DNA of 64,000 nucleotides, taken from positions 496,001-560,000 of the forward strand of contig JAYEVE010000527.1 in the NCBI GenBank assembly GCA_036346375.1. The letters are read 5' to 3'. This stretch comes from Guadua angustifolia (Eukaryota > Streptophyta > Magnoliopsida > Poales > Poaceae). The notes under the pieces were generated by a model, which saw only the letters and a list, made by a program, of their open reading frames with translations, was not told the DNA's origin and ran no database searches. Below, one piece after another: positions 1-10,363 of this stretch. The stretch's first letter is position 1, and every line of letters starts with the position of its first letter. A program made the position numbers and the translations under genes.

Positions 1-587
1 CCATGGGTCCCACCCATTCATCGGCAAGCCCATGACAATTTTGCCCTCCAATACCCCGACAGGCTTCAATGATGGCGGCCAAATTAATGCATTTCTTTAC
101 TTGTTTCATTTCCAAAGATAATGCATTTTAGTCTCTCAGATTTAGCAAGATTTGCATTATGTTGTTTATCGCTGTGTTGTCTTTATGTTTCTAGACCCCG
201 ATATTACATGTAATTGTGCTATATGTAAATGTATATACGTGTTTGTGTATATACTTATGCATATGTGTATATATTGTATGTTATTATATTTGCAACTTAA
301 CAAATTGCATTTTAATAACTTTAAATTCTCACAATTAAGTACCACTTAATTGTCCAGGATTTTAAGCAAATTTAAAAACATGTCTTATATTTCTTTTGAG
401 AATAAAAACACAAGGTGATGGAGTCTAGGGTTATGGCTGCGTCTTATTCAGTTTTCTAAATATTTCTGCCTGGAGACCATGCCTTTTTGAGCAGCAATGA
501 AAATTGCCCATCACTATGCGGTCTACATCATGTTCCAACTTGATGATTACCGATAAAGTGTTATCTCAATAATGTTTTTGGATATAA
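1..587. other. AT-rich non-coding sequence upstream of the copia gag
   Basis: No ORF with recognisable protein similarity. The copia element that starts at 814 should have a 5' LTR and primer site in this area, but I find neither a copy of the 3' LTR start (TGTTGCGAGTAAAAC) nor a TGGTATCAGAGC-type primer site. The short ORF at 152-349 is cysteine- and tyrosine-rich, low in complexity and not credible. Confidence 0.6.
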
Positions 588-692
588 GGTCTACTCCATT
601 TATGGAGATTACCTTAATTACATGGTCTACTCCATTTATGGAGATTACCTTAATTTATGGAGATTACCATAATTATATGGTCTACTCCAACC
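588..692. repeat. short tandem repeat, about 35 bp period
   Basis: The string GGTCTACTCCATTTATGGAG followed by ATTACCTTAATTA occurs twice in tandem, then a partial third unit lacks its middle. Each unit contains the palindrome CTCCAT-TT-ATGGAG. It lies in the leader of the copia element, upstream of gag. Confidence 0.75.
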
Positions 693-813
693 ATCCAAAA
701 CTTAAGATATGATTTAAAATTTTGCACTTAAATATTACAACACCACCATTAAGGTTTTTAAATTTACCAATATTTGGTGAATTAATAAAATCGATGGTTA
801 TGCCATGTAGGAA

Positions 814-1862
814 ATGCAAAAAGAGTTTGAAGAACTCGCCCTTGATGGGAGCAATTATCCTTCATGGGCATCGGATATAAAAATTAGTTTTGCATCTCGA
901 GGGATTTCAGCTGCGATAAATGAACCAGTTGAAGGGGGCCCTCCGGTCCTCGATACAATGAAGTACACTGCCTTACTTTTGTTACGCACTTCTATCCATA
1001 AAGATCTCAAGAAAGAGTATCTTTTGGAAGAAAATCCTCGTGCTTCGTGGGTTGCACTTCAAGAACGTTATGAGCAATGCAGAAGGAAATCATATATCCT
1101 GATGCACAACATGATTGGAATCATTTACGCTTACAAGATTTTAAATCTGTGGCTGAATACAATCACGCTGTTCATAACATCTGTAGCAGGTTGAAGTTTT
1201 GCGAAAAAGAACCAACGGAGGCAGAAAAGATACAGAAAACTCTATCTACTATGCTTCTAGCGGATAGGGTATTGTGCAATCAATACCGTAAAGAAAATTA
1301 CCAGGTTTATTCCCAGCTTATTCATACATTATGTCAGGCTGAAAAGAATGATGAACTTCTTATTAAGAATCATAAGTTGCGCCCAATTGGCTCAGCACCT
1401 TTGCCTGAAATTCATAATGTTCAGAATAACGCTCCGAATAAAAGAAAGTTCAATGGATCTCCATCTGGTAATCCAAAGAAACACCCTGGTAAACGCAAAT
1501 TCAACAAGAACCGCAGACACCGTGCTAACAAAAAGGCACGTGGCAATACACAAACTACCAATGACAACAAAAGACTTTGTCATAAGTGTGGTTGTAACAC
1601 GCATTTTGCCGCGACTTGTCGTACTCCCAAACACTTGGTTGATCTTTATCAGAAATCTCTCCGTGATGACAAACAGAAGGCACCAAGATATAAAGCACAC
1701 TTCAATCTTACTACTGAGACGTCTAAGGAGGCTGTTTGTTCGTCTTCGGTTCCTCATGAATCGCCTAACAATGAAGCCCTTACTCAGCAAGTAGACCTTC
1801 CTTCAACGGACGACATGCTCATTGAGTATGCTTCGGGTGATATATATGGAGATTTATCTTAA
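814..1862 (+). pseudogene. gag: copia gag (capsid/nucleocapsid), frameshifted
   Basis: Gag packages the element RNA in cytoplasmic virus-like particles. Two overlapping reading frames make up the gene: 814-1194 carries the N-terminal copia gag domain (motif LDGSNYPSWASDIK near residue 10), and 1077-1862 carries the rest, so a frameshift lies at about 1080-1150. The second frame has a basic stretch (KRKFNKNRRHRANKKARG) and then a CCHC zinc knuckle, CHKCGCNTHFAATC, at about 1579-1620, with the normal CX2CX4HX4C spacing. It ends at a stop at 1862 and is followed by a ~200 bp AT-rich spacer before protease, so gag and pol look like separate ORFs. Family assignment is firm; the gene is not intact. 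Confidence 0.85.
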
Positions 1863-2075
1863 ATCTCCATGTCCGTTATTATTATAGTATTGTTTGTTGT
1901 AATAATTAAGAATTTGAAACATGTTTGTAATTTGGAGTTGTATATTTATTTATACAAACTCATATGTATTGTAATATTGCATTATCGTTATGTTAGATAT
2001 TCAATACAATGTGTATGTATCTCTATATGTGATGAATAAAGAATTTTAATTAAATTCTTGTTCTTAATATAGATG
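1863..2075. other. AT-rich gag-pol spacer of the copia element
   Basis: Very AT-rich sequence without coding signal between the gag stop and the first protease-like codons. A real separation of gag and pol is known in some plant copia lineages, but this may also be decay. Confidence 0.5.
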
Positions 2076-2079
2076 TCTC

Positions 2080-2668
2080 TTGAAGTCAATCCTCTGAGGA
2101 GGAATTATGCCTTGTGACAGTTGTACCACAAACTCTATACTCACAGTAAATAAAATATTTCCAAACTCTTAAGAAAAGAGAAGGAAATGTTTTAACGATC
2201 GCTGGTCGTGATGCGTTGATAGTTGGCTCGGTCGAGCCACAATCACGCTCCCTATGGGTACACAGATTACAATCGAGGATGCTTTGTTGTATCCTCGATT
2301 CAACTCGCACCTTGTTGAGTTATAGAGATATTCAGAAGAATGGTATTCATGTGGAAACACATGAAGAAAACAAAGAGGAGTATCTTCTCTTAACCAAAAT
2401 TACTGGATATGGCAAGCAAATATGCGAAAAAATTCCAACTCTCGACTCTGGGTTGTACTATACATACATTAAGCCCATAAAACATGTTGCATATAAGGTA
2501 ATTTTTTAAAATGTCGATGCATTCCAAACTTGGCATGATCGACTTGGGCACCCCGGTGTCGGGATGATGAGAAAAATTATCACCAGTTCTATCGGTCATG
2601 ATTTGACGGCTACAAAATTTCCCAAATCTTCATATTTTGTATGTACAAGATGTGCTTATCGAAATTGA
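2080..2668 (+). pseudogene. pol: copia protease trace and GAG-pre-integrase domain
   Basis: The aspartic protease cleaves the polyprotein, and the pre-integrase HHCC region begins integrase. Around 2117-2145 one frame reads DSCTTNSIL, matching the copia protease active-site context. Around 2330-2500 another frame carries the region leading to integrase. Around 2520-2668 a third frame reads WHDRLGHPGVGMMRKII and ends in CTRC, the conserved H..H...C..C pre-integrase module. At least three frames are needed over 600 bp, so this is a relic. The domain calls rest on motifs, not on a continuous ORF. Confidence 0.7.
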
Positions 2669-3327
2669 TTTTAAGACCTTCACATCTTAAAATCCGGCTG
2701 AACCACTTAAGTTTCTTGAAAGAATTCAAAGGCGACATTTGTGGTCCGATTGAGCCAACTTCTGGACCGTTCAGGTACTTTATGGTTTTGATTGACGCAT
2801 CTACTAGATGGTCACATGTGTGCTTATTGTCCACACGAAACCATGCCTTCGCGAAAATAATGTCTCAAATTATTAAGCTGAAGGCACATTATCCTGAACA
2901 TCGGATTCAATCGATCCGAATGGACAATGCTGCTGAATTTTCCTCCTATGCTTTCAATGATTATTGCATGGCTTTAGGAATTCAGGTACAACATTCTGTA
3001 CCATATGTCCATACTCAGAATGGTTTGGCTGAATCGTTGATTAAAAGAATCAAGCTCATTGCGCGTCCATTACTGATGAATTGCTCATTGCCTACGTCGT
3101 GTTGGGGTCATGCGGTATTACACGCTGCTGACTTAATCCAACTTCGACCAACTGCATATCATGATTCTTCTCCCATGCAGTTAGTACGTGGGAATCCACC
3201 AAGTATTTCCCATTTGCGTAAGTTCGGATGTGTGGTATACGCTCCGATCTCACCACCCCAACAGACTCTATGGGCCCTCATAGAAAATTGGGGATCTATG
3301 TGGGATTTCAATCTCCACGATCATTAA
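2641..3327 (+). pseudogene. pol: copia integrase catalytic core
   Basis: Integrase inserts the cDNA into the host genome. The DDE core is readable: Asp32 in GDICGP, Asp95 in IRMDNAAEF and Glu131 in NGLAESLIKRI, with the typical 35 residues between the second Asp and Glu. The core therefore looks chemically complete. The frame breaks shortly after HLRKFGCVVYAP, and the C-terminal part continues in other frames at 3367-3600. It is flanked by the pre-integrase relic and by the RT frame starting at 3602. Confidence 0.85.
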
Positions 3328-3601
3328 GTATTTAGAACCTCTTATAGGATCTATTTACGGCCTAATATGTCGATCAGATATTCAATGAGGAACATTTCCG
3401 GCATTAGGGGAGATTTCAAGTACCGTAAAGAATGCCGTGAAATTGATTGGAATGCTCAAAGTATTTCATCCTCGGATCCACGTGACTCAAGAAACCGAAC
3501 TCCAAGTTCGAAAATAATTGGTTTGCAAGATATTGCGAACAATATGCCGATGCATTTACTGATTATAAAGGTGTCATGAAATCCTTTATACCGCAAGGAA
3601 T

Positions 3602-5533
3602 GTGCCTGAAAGAGTGGAGGTACCAAATAAAACCACTCAACCCCCGATTAGCAATAAGAGGGGGAGAAGTAAGGCCTCTAAGCAGAAAAAGGTAGTAAAT
3701 GCAGATCAACCTATGGTTGATAGACACCAAAGTGGACTTGATCCACAACCCTCTTCGGCTGCGCGCATTGCTGAACTTGGGACATCGGATAACCCCAGAT
3801 CCATCGTTACGGGAAATAATGATGAATTTCTTAGGGTGAACGAAATTGCTACAAATTACATTGAGACTGGAGCGTCTTTTGACCGAAAAGCTACAGTTGT
3901 CGACACTTATTTCTCTGAGCAGATTGCTGACATCCTTAATGATCCAGATCCTAAGTCCATGGCAGAGTGTAGAAAACGCTCGGACTGGAATCAATGGAAG
4001 GAAGCGATCGAAGCAGAGATTGCCTCGCTTTATAAAAGAGAAGTATTCTCGGAAGTGATGCCTACACCTCGTGGCACTTTCCCTGTAGGATACAAGTGGG
4101 TTTTCGTCCGGAAACGGAATGAAAATAATGAAGTGGTGAGATATAAAGCAAGGCTAGTAGCTCAAGGCTTCACGCAAAGGCCCGGTGTTGATTATAATGA
4201 GACTTATTCTCCGGTTATGAGTGGCATAACTTTCCGATATTTGATATCATTGGCAGTTCAAAATCGTCTATCTTTGCAGTTGATGGACGTAGTGACAGCA
4301 TACTTGTATGGGTCACTGGATTCTGAGATTTACATGAAGGTTCCCGATGGAATCAATGTACCGGATCCACAGGCAAATCGTAACATGTATTGTGTAAAAT
4401 TGCAAAAGTCATTATATGGCTTGAAGCAATCAGGGCGCATGTGGTACAATCGATTAAGTGAATTCCTTTCTTTAAAGGGGTACACTAATAATGATGACTG
4501 CCCATGTGTTTTCATTAAGAAATCCTCTACAGGATTTTGTATCATTTCGGTATACGTTGATGATCTCAACATCATTGGCAACGAAACCGATATTAATGAA
4601 GCACGTCATCATTTAAAGACGGAGTTTGAGATGAAGGATTTGGGTAAAACCAAATTTTGCTTAGGTTTGCAACTTGAGCATTTACCTTTAGGAATTTTTG
4701 TATATCAAGCTAGTTATATCCAGAAAATATTGGAGAAATTCAATATGGATAAGTCGTATCCATCCAGAACCCCTATGGTGGTCAGATCTCTAGACGTAGA
4801 GAAAGACCCTTTTAGACCTCGGGGTGATGGAGAAGAGATATTAGGATCTGAGTATCCTTATCTTAGTGCTATTGGTGCGCTTATGTATCTTGCAAATAGT
4901 ACCCGGCCGGACATTGCATTTGCAGTGAATCTACTTGCAAGACACAGCGCTGCTCCCACCAAACGTCATTGGTCTGGAGTGAAGAATGTCTTTAGATATC
5001 TCAATGGTACAAAAGATCTTGGTCTTTTCTATGGAAGAAATCGAGATTCGACTTTAATCGGATATACAGATTTGGCTATTTATCCGATCCCCATAATGCG
5101 GATCACGCACGGCTTTGTATACTTACAAGGTGGAACAGCCATCTCTTGGAAATCTTCCAAACAAACTTTGGTGGCTACCTCTACCAATCATTCTGAAATA
5201 ATTGCATTATATGAGGCCTCCCGAGAATGTGTTTGGCTTCGCAGAATGATAAACCACATACTTCAATTATGTGGTCTTGGTTCCATTGAATCTCCAACCA
5301 TTATCTATGAAGATAATGCTGCTTGTGTGATTCAGATGGAGACGGGTTATATTAAGAGCAACATCACTAAGCATATTGCTCCAAAATTGTTTTATCCCCA
5401 TGAATTGCAAAAGAGTGGGGAAATAAACATTCTGCAAACTAAGTCATGTGATAATCTCACGATTTATTCACAAAGTCTCTACCTTATTCTACATTTTCTA
5501 AATGTGTTAAGGAATTGGTATGAGACGACTTAG
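3602..5533 (+). pseudogene. pol: copia reverse transcriptase-RNase H region
   Basis: This is the longest open stretch of the element (643 codons). RT copies the RNA and RNase H removes it. The copia RT signature is present: a WKEAIEAEI-type start, YKARLVAQGFTQ, LMDVVTAYLYG (first catalytic Asp) and YVDDLNIIG (catalytic Asp pair near residue 318), all intact. TRPDIAFAVNLLARH marks the connection region. The RNase H part is present (SWKSSKQTLVATST, EDNAACV), but its end after TKHIAPKLF departs from the family pattern. The first ~120 codons belong to the integrase tail. The upstream frames are broken, so expression of a full Pol is unlikely. Confidence 0.85.
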
Positions 5534-5781
5534 AGATTTTGCAGAATCGGGGAGTTTTCTCTAATAAATAACCTGCTTAAATATTATATTGTACTCTTTT
5601 CTTTGTATGAGTTTTTCCTCTTTGAGGTTTTTCTCATATAAAGTTTTTAACGAGGCAATATCGATACTGCTTTATATGTCGATCATCTATTTTTTTTCCC
5701 TTCGGGTTTTAGAGGATGATATTAGGCATGTCTAGTTTATAGACAAAATATATTCCATATTGATCTCGTAAGATGGATTCG

Positions 5782-6182
5782 ATCAAGGGGAGTGTTGCGA
5801 GTAAAACTGAAGGGATGATCTCATCCAATGAAGCAACGCTAAGCATCAAACGTAACAACGGAAAACAACTACCAAATCGACGTTCTAACGAAGCATCGCG
5901 TCTCTCCTCTCCCTCAATCAGAATCCCGAATGGGTGCTAATCCACCCATTCACTTGTATATATATTGATCAATGAATGAATGAATATAACAAGTGTTCAC
6001 ACACATCTCTGTCTACACTTTTCTACTTACAATACGGCTCAGTTGGCGTTTTTCACATGCGGGGGCCGACTGGCGACTGGGCATCAGGTGAACGTGGGCT
6101 ACAGCAAGCGAAAAGCAAATTGAACTTGCAGATTGTTCGGTCTTTGTATTTGCTCCGCTAGTTCCACACGTCACCGGGAACA
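5782..6182 (+). repeat. copia polypurine tract and 3' LTR
   Basis: The purine tract ATCAAGGGGAG (5782-5792) is followed directly by TGTTGCGAGTAAAAC at 5793, a normal LTR start. The LTR carries a TATATATA stretch near 5958. The 3' end is put at GGGAACA (6182) because it mirrors TGTT; an earlier end at TTACA near 6030 is also possible. There is no 5' partner in the window. Confidence 0.7.
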
Positions 6183-6364
6183 GTACATGCCTTTATTGAT
6201 AGAGCTTATGATAGGGCGTAATCGGTTTGAATATATACCGACCGACTAATCAAATCTGTTGAGCTCGAATTTGGTTAGTCGTCTCGGATAGTTTTCGGAT
6301 TCAGTGTCGGTTTTGGATAATTGATTTCAGATTCAACATCAGATTTAAGAGGTCACTATCTCGG

Positions 6365-6563
6365 AATATTCTGATTATATTTTCGCATATATATCCGAAA
6401 ATTTACAGCCTATATTCTTGCATCTCCAATTAGGTCTAGCCAAATAGCCTAAGCTAGGTCCTTCCTGCTACTGTCTCATCCGCCATCCTGCTGACCGGTG
6501 CAAATATACTTTCACTTGTCTACGTGAAAAACTGGTATTTTTTTTGCAAAACATAAAGGAATA
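6365..6563. repeat. direct repeat, copy 1
   Basis: Starts near ATATTCTGATTATATTTTCG and ends near AACATAAAGGAAT. It contains TAGCCTAAGCTAGGTCC and CTGTCTCATCCGCCAT. A diverged second copy lies at 7073-7319. The unit is not a recognised gene. It may be the terminal repeat of a small, unidentified element. Confidence 0.7.
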
Positions 6564-7072
6564 GTTGATGCTTTTGCAACTTTGTTGGACTACCTGATAA
6601 AATGAATTGTTAAATTGAGATAATCATGTTGAATGTTGAACTCATATAATTGGTTAATCATTGTTATATGTGTGCTATAAGCGGTGTTAGTTTTCGCGCG
6701 ATATCTGACAAAAAAATTATTCAGTAACGTAGCGATTCAGCTCCGTATTTGCTTCAAATTCGTGACCAATATTATTCACACCGTATTTGTATTTGTCACT
6801 ATCCGTATCTAACTTTGAATCCGACAAAAAATATACTTTAAAATAAAAAACAATATTTAAATCCAAGTCGATTGCACCCTAGCTAGCTTGTGATAACCAA
6901 GAGCAATAATACTTCGCCATGAACTCCGGATCTTGCCAAGAGATCGCCTGTCTGTATGAACTTCGTTGCTTGGTCGGCTATATATCTAACACGAATGCTC
7001 TCAGCGGATAAGTTGATCAATAGACTGCCCTGCAAACACGAGCACTTTGCTGTCCAGTAGGCTACATGACGC
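6564..7072. other. sequence between the direct repeats, no clear gene
   Basis: About 500 bp separate the repeat copies. A - strand ORF of 63 codons (6883-7074) is open, but I recognise no family in it. No promoter or RNA gene is visible. Confidence 0.4.
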
Positions 7073-7319
7073 AATCGGATATTCTGATTATATTTTCGGA
7101 TATCTGAAAATTTACATCCTATATTCTTGTGGCTTTAATTGGGTCTAGCTAAATAGCCTAAGCTAGGTCCTCCAGGCTCCATGGTTCTACCTTCCTGCCA
7201 CTGTCTCATCCGCCATCCCGCTGATCGATGCTGGCTATCAACAGAGCTTGATATGTACGAATATACTTCTACTTGCCTATATGAATACCTGGTATTTTTT
7301 TGCAAAACATAAAGGAATC
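7073..7319. repeat. direct repeat, copy 2, cut by the CACTA end
   Basis: Homologous to 6365-6563 through TATTTTTTTGCAAAACATAAA and GGAAT, with an extra ~45 bp around 7215-7260. At GGAAT the alignment stops and CACTACTGCGG begins, so the transposon inserted in or next to this copy. Confidence 0.7.
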
Positions 7320-7612
7320 ACTACTGCGGATATGGCATCCACAAGCGGTTCGAAACCGCTTTCAAAAGCGATTTTAGAACTGCTTGTAAGCAACCCCGAG
7401 TGATACCGTCGCCGTATCACAGCAGCCTCGAACTGCTTGTGGTTCGACACCACAAGCGGTTCGGAAGGTGTCCAGGCAGGCTCGAGTAGCCGCCACGTGG
7501 GGGTCTTCCACAAGTGGTTGGTGTTACCAACTGTTACGAACCGCTTGTGGAGAGACTCTCTCTCCACAAGCGGTTGAGCGGTTGGAGTTACCAACTGCTT
7601 GTGAAAAGGCTG
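7320..7612 (+). mobile_element. CACTA (En/Spm) transposon terminal fragment
   Basis: It begins with CACTACTGCGGATATGG right after a potential 3 bp target site AAT. The next ~290 bp contain about nine subterminal motifs in both orientations, of the form CCACAAGCGGTT / AACCGCTTGTGG. Dense short subterminal repeats in both directions are the hallmark of CACTA ends, where the transposase binds. No opposite end (CAGTAGTG) was found and no transposase is visible, so it is a truncated end. The following AT-rich sequence to about 7800 may be its interior. Confidence 0.7.
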
Positions 7613-7859
7613 ACAACACAGTGTTTTGATTATATTCAATATAGAATATGTTTTGAGAGGGTTTTTATATAGATTTTGACAATTAAAATAAATAGAACTA
7701 CAGGAGTTTTTTGACACAATTAAATATATATTATTCATGCGACTATTCAGATAATTACAGGTTCATTTACAGAAAAATATGAACTTCATAGCTAGACTAA
7801 AAAATGGACAAGTTGATGAACACATGAAATAATAAGCCACTTTTACAAGTTTCAAAGAA
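7613..7859. other. AT-rich sequence, no gene seen
   Basis: It sits between the CACTA subterminal repeats and the gypsy fragment. It could be CACTA interior or the flank of the broken direct repeat; the phrase GAATGTTGAGCTCAT near 7873 resembles the sequence after repeat copy 1. Confidence 0.35.
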
Positions 7860-8042
7860 TAAAAGGCCAGTCGAATGTTGAGCTCATTTCTTGCGTGCGT
7901 CGCTCTTTATGTCCTTGGTCGACGTTGATGTTGTCAGTTCACCTGTCCCCACGACCGCCCCCACGGCTTCCATGTCCGCCTGACCGGAGAAATTTCGAAA
8001 ATTGCGCACGACCGTCGCCATGGCCGGCAGCCGCTCGGCGCT

Positions 8043-8603
8043 CTAGGGAGCGGCGAGGGGCGACCTCGGCCGACGATCGTGCACATGCTCTGGAGAGTGA
8101 TGCTCGCTGGGATCTTCGCGAGCCGGGTCTCTAGTCTTGGTGTCAGCCTTTCCGTGAGCTTGGCGGCGGATGGTCGCTAGGGTCTTATCCAGGGACAACT
8201 CTGGACGAATCTCGACCGCATCATGCTGATGACGACGAGCAGTCTTCGGAGACTCGACCTCGCAAATTTCTTCTCTTCCCGCCATATTGACGCTGCGGGA
8301 GTACTGGGACCACGAGGGCGACATCATGGTATCCCCACATGACGCGGTCTCACGGTTGCACTCGGGACGGTCAGGAACGCCCAGAGTGTCGCGGAGATCG
8401 CCAGGCTCCTCCTCACTAGTGAGGGTATCATGCTGCAAGCGGAGGAAACGCTCTCGCTCTGCAGCCACTGGGGAAAGACTCCCGGACTCGGTGTGGCCTT
8501 CCAGATCAGCCACACCAACCACGCCTTCGCTGGCGTAGTACATGTCGCCGTCCTCTACGTCGTCGAAGACGCAGAGGTCTTGATCATCTTGACAATTCGG
8601 CAT
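8043..8603 (-). CDS. leader/gag N-terminal ORF of the Tat-like gypsy fragment, partial
   Basis: A 186-codon GC-rich ORF that starts just inside the primer site. It is acidic at the start (NCQDDQDLCVFDDVEDGDM) and becomes Arg/His-rich later. Position directly after LTR and primer site fits a gag N-terminal region of a grass gypsy element. I see no capsid or zinc-knuckle motif, so the product name is inferred from position. The frame stops at 8043; after it other frames continue in Gly/Arg-rich coding-like sequence to about 7900, suggesting a frameshift. Opposite-strand ORFs here are shadows. Confidence 0.45.
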   Translation of the reverse strand: MPNCQDDQDLCVFDDVEDGDMYYASEGVVGVADLEGHTESGSLSPVAAERERFLRLQHDTLTSEEEPGDLRDTLGVPDRPECNRETASCGDTMMSPSWSQYSRSVNMAGREEICEVESPKTARRHQHDAVEIRPELSLDKTLATIRRQAHGKADTKTRDPAREDPSEHHSPEHVHDRRPRSPLAAP

Positions 8604-8656
8604 CCTCAGGGATTCTCCACGGAAGGACTCAGTCGCTCCCCACAGACGGTGCTAGC

Positions 8657-9073
8657 TGTCGGCGATTCGGGAACCGATCCACCGCCGAGCTTACTTGTTG
8701 AATGAGGGATCAACCTAGAGCCCCTTTTCCACGGAGGGTATAGCGTCTGAGGGCCTGCCGAGCTAGGACGGAGACGGTCGGGACAACACAGCAGACAGGA
8801 GGATTTTATCCTGGTTCGGGCCTCTCGCTGGGGAGATAGCAGCCCTACGTCCAGCAGCTTCACTAATTCCCAAAGACGAGTTACAAGTGTTTGCTCGGAG
8901 GCACTGAGCCTCCCTTCTCTCTCTACTTCTTACAGGTGTGTTTCTCTTTCTGATTCCCTAAAGGAGGAACTGAATCCCCACCACTCGCCAGGGTTGAAAA
9001 TCAGCCTCTCAAACGCTACATGTGATGGGTATTTATAGACGATTACAGCGTTACATCATTTATTACGGAGTGA
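8657..9073 (-). repeat. partial 5' LTR of the Tat-like fragment, with TATA box
   Basis: The TATA box TATAAATAC lies at 9029-9037 on the - strand. The sequence downstream is purine/pyrimidine-biased leader-like DNA and ends at CGCCGACA. The U3 end is missing because LTR A abuts it. Confidence 0.55.
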
Positions 9074-10363
9074 TGTCGGGACCCGAATTCACCAATTCGA
9101 ACCCACTCTGTTTCACCGCACTAGTCCCAGGATCAAACGCTAGTGCACACAGCTTAACATCGGTAAGCATCACATCATACACAACGATAAGAATAACAAA
9201 ACTTCATTTATTTAATATAACTAGTGTATGATCTTATGATCACTTACATTATTCTGCCACATGGGCTAACCTGAAATAAACATAAACAAATGCAGCGGAA
9301 AGATGTAGCAAAAGACGTAGATGTCCCATCAGCACACCACAGGTAGCTGACTAGGATTGGCCTAGTGACCCGTGTCTACCTGAATGTCCTCCTCCAATAC
9401 TGGCGATGATTCCTCCACTGTTGTTGGTTGTTAAGCAAGGGTGAGTACACCAACACGTACTCAACAAGTTGTGCATAGAATGCAATTCTATCATAGCTAT
9501 ATGCAGGCTTATTCCAAAGGTATGGCAAAGGTTTTCTTGCAGTAAAGCAGCATTTCAAAACACATATATTACGTAGATTGAAAAGACAGTAAAAACGAAT
9601 AATAACAGTAAGTAGATTCCATTGTTCTCAAATCAACCCAAGTTTCATCCTAATTAGGTTCCATTATCCATATGGCATCCTGCCATCCCAAACAGTTGTC
9701 CATTTTAATTAACTAACCCTTGACTGTAATTCCCGAGCATTGCTCAATACCGTGAGCACGGCTATCCGAATAGTTTGTACACTCTGCAGAGGTTATGCAC
9801 TTTACCCACATGATACAACCATGCACCACACAGGCGAATGATCATAACAAAGCCTTTACAATGCATCCTCTTAACCCAATGCTACCACCGAGGTTTCAAC
9901 ACCGGAGGGACTGGTTACCACACCGGGGCCCCCTCTTGCGCCATGTGAGTTTCCTTCGTATCTCGGACTCACACCACCACGATAGCACTCAAGCTAAGCA
10001 TTTGCAAATTAGTCAGCTAGGCTACCCCATAACAGACATGTGGTTGCAAGATTGACTCAGGTCAAAGGCTCGCAATGTTAAGTCCTTAGGATTGATTAAA
10101 GCAAGACTTACACATACCCTCTGCCCATCGGGCCCACCCTGGCACACCTACCCTGCCACTTGCTTCAATCTAAGTGATTACCAAACCCAGTTGATTACCA
10201 AGCATCACATGCTATACACAATTCAACCTCGTTGTGTGACCTCCACGCCACAACAACCTAATCTCTTTGTGTGACCACACATGACACACAAGTTAACATC
10301 ATTGTTCCATATTCCATTAGTCAAGATTAATAACCAACATTTCATGAACATGTGATGACGTAG
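9074..10363 (-). repeat. gypsy LTR A, first part (interrupted by LARD-1)
   Basis: Begins at TGTCGGGACCCG on the + strand, which is the 3' end of the LTR in element orientation. It matches LTR B closely in order: CACTAGTCC.AGGATC, CATCACATCATACAC, the GCAAGGGTGAGT...GTACTCAACAAGT block, and the CTCTGCAGAGGT...TTTACCCACA block at 9781-9810. It is interrupted at 10363 by LARD-1, and the remainder resumes at 26674. Confidence 0.75.
10359..10363. repeat. target-site duplication CGTAG, left of LARD-1
   Basis: CGTAG occurs immediately before TGTGACACC and again at 26669-26673 immediately after the terminal GGATGTTACA. A perfect 5 bp duplication is what LTR-element integrase makes. Confidence 0.9.

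Larger units (their letters stand above)
814..6182 (+). mobile_element. Ty1/copia LTR retrotransposon, degenerate, 5' LTR missing
   Basis: The copia order is visible on the + strand: gag with zinc knuckle, protease trace, GAG-pre-integrase, integrase, RT, RNase H, polypurine tract and 3' LTR. Integrase before RT is what separates copia from gypsy. The frame changes several times, so no complete polyprotein is encoded. The 5' LTR and primer site are absent, which also prevents a TSD check. Confidence 0.9.
7860..9073 (-). mobile_element. gypsy fragment, Tat/RIRE2-like: LTR, primer site and leader/gag ORF
   Basis: On the - strand the order is: LTR part with TATAAATAC (9037-9029), the phrase CCCGAACCAGGATAAAATCC, LTR end CGCCGACA at 8657, a primer-like AGCACCGTCTGTGGGG, then an ORF. 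The GCGCCGTCTGTGGGG-type primer region is common in grass Tat-lineage gypsy elements, from general knowledge. The 5' side of the LTR is cut by LTR A at 9074, and the body is lost beyond about 7860. Confidence 0.6.

Noticed and set aside
1392..1790. 132-codon - strand ORF opposite copia gag
   Set aside because: Shadow of the gag coding frame; composition and position are explained by the sense strand.
8287..8863. Several overlapping ORFs on both strands around the Tat-like fragment
   Set aside because: Only the - strand frame 8043-8603 has a sensible position after LTR and primer site; the rest are overlaps in GC-rich DNA.
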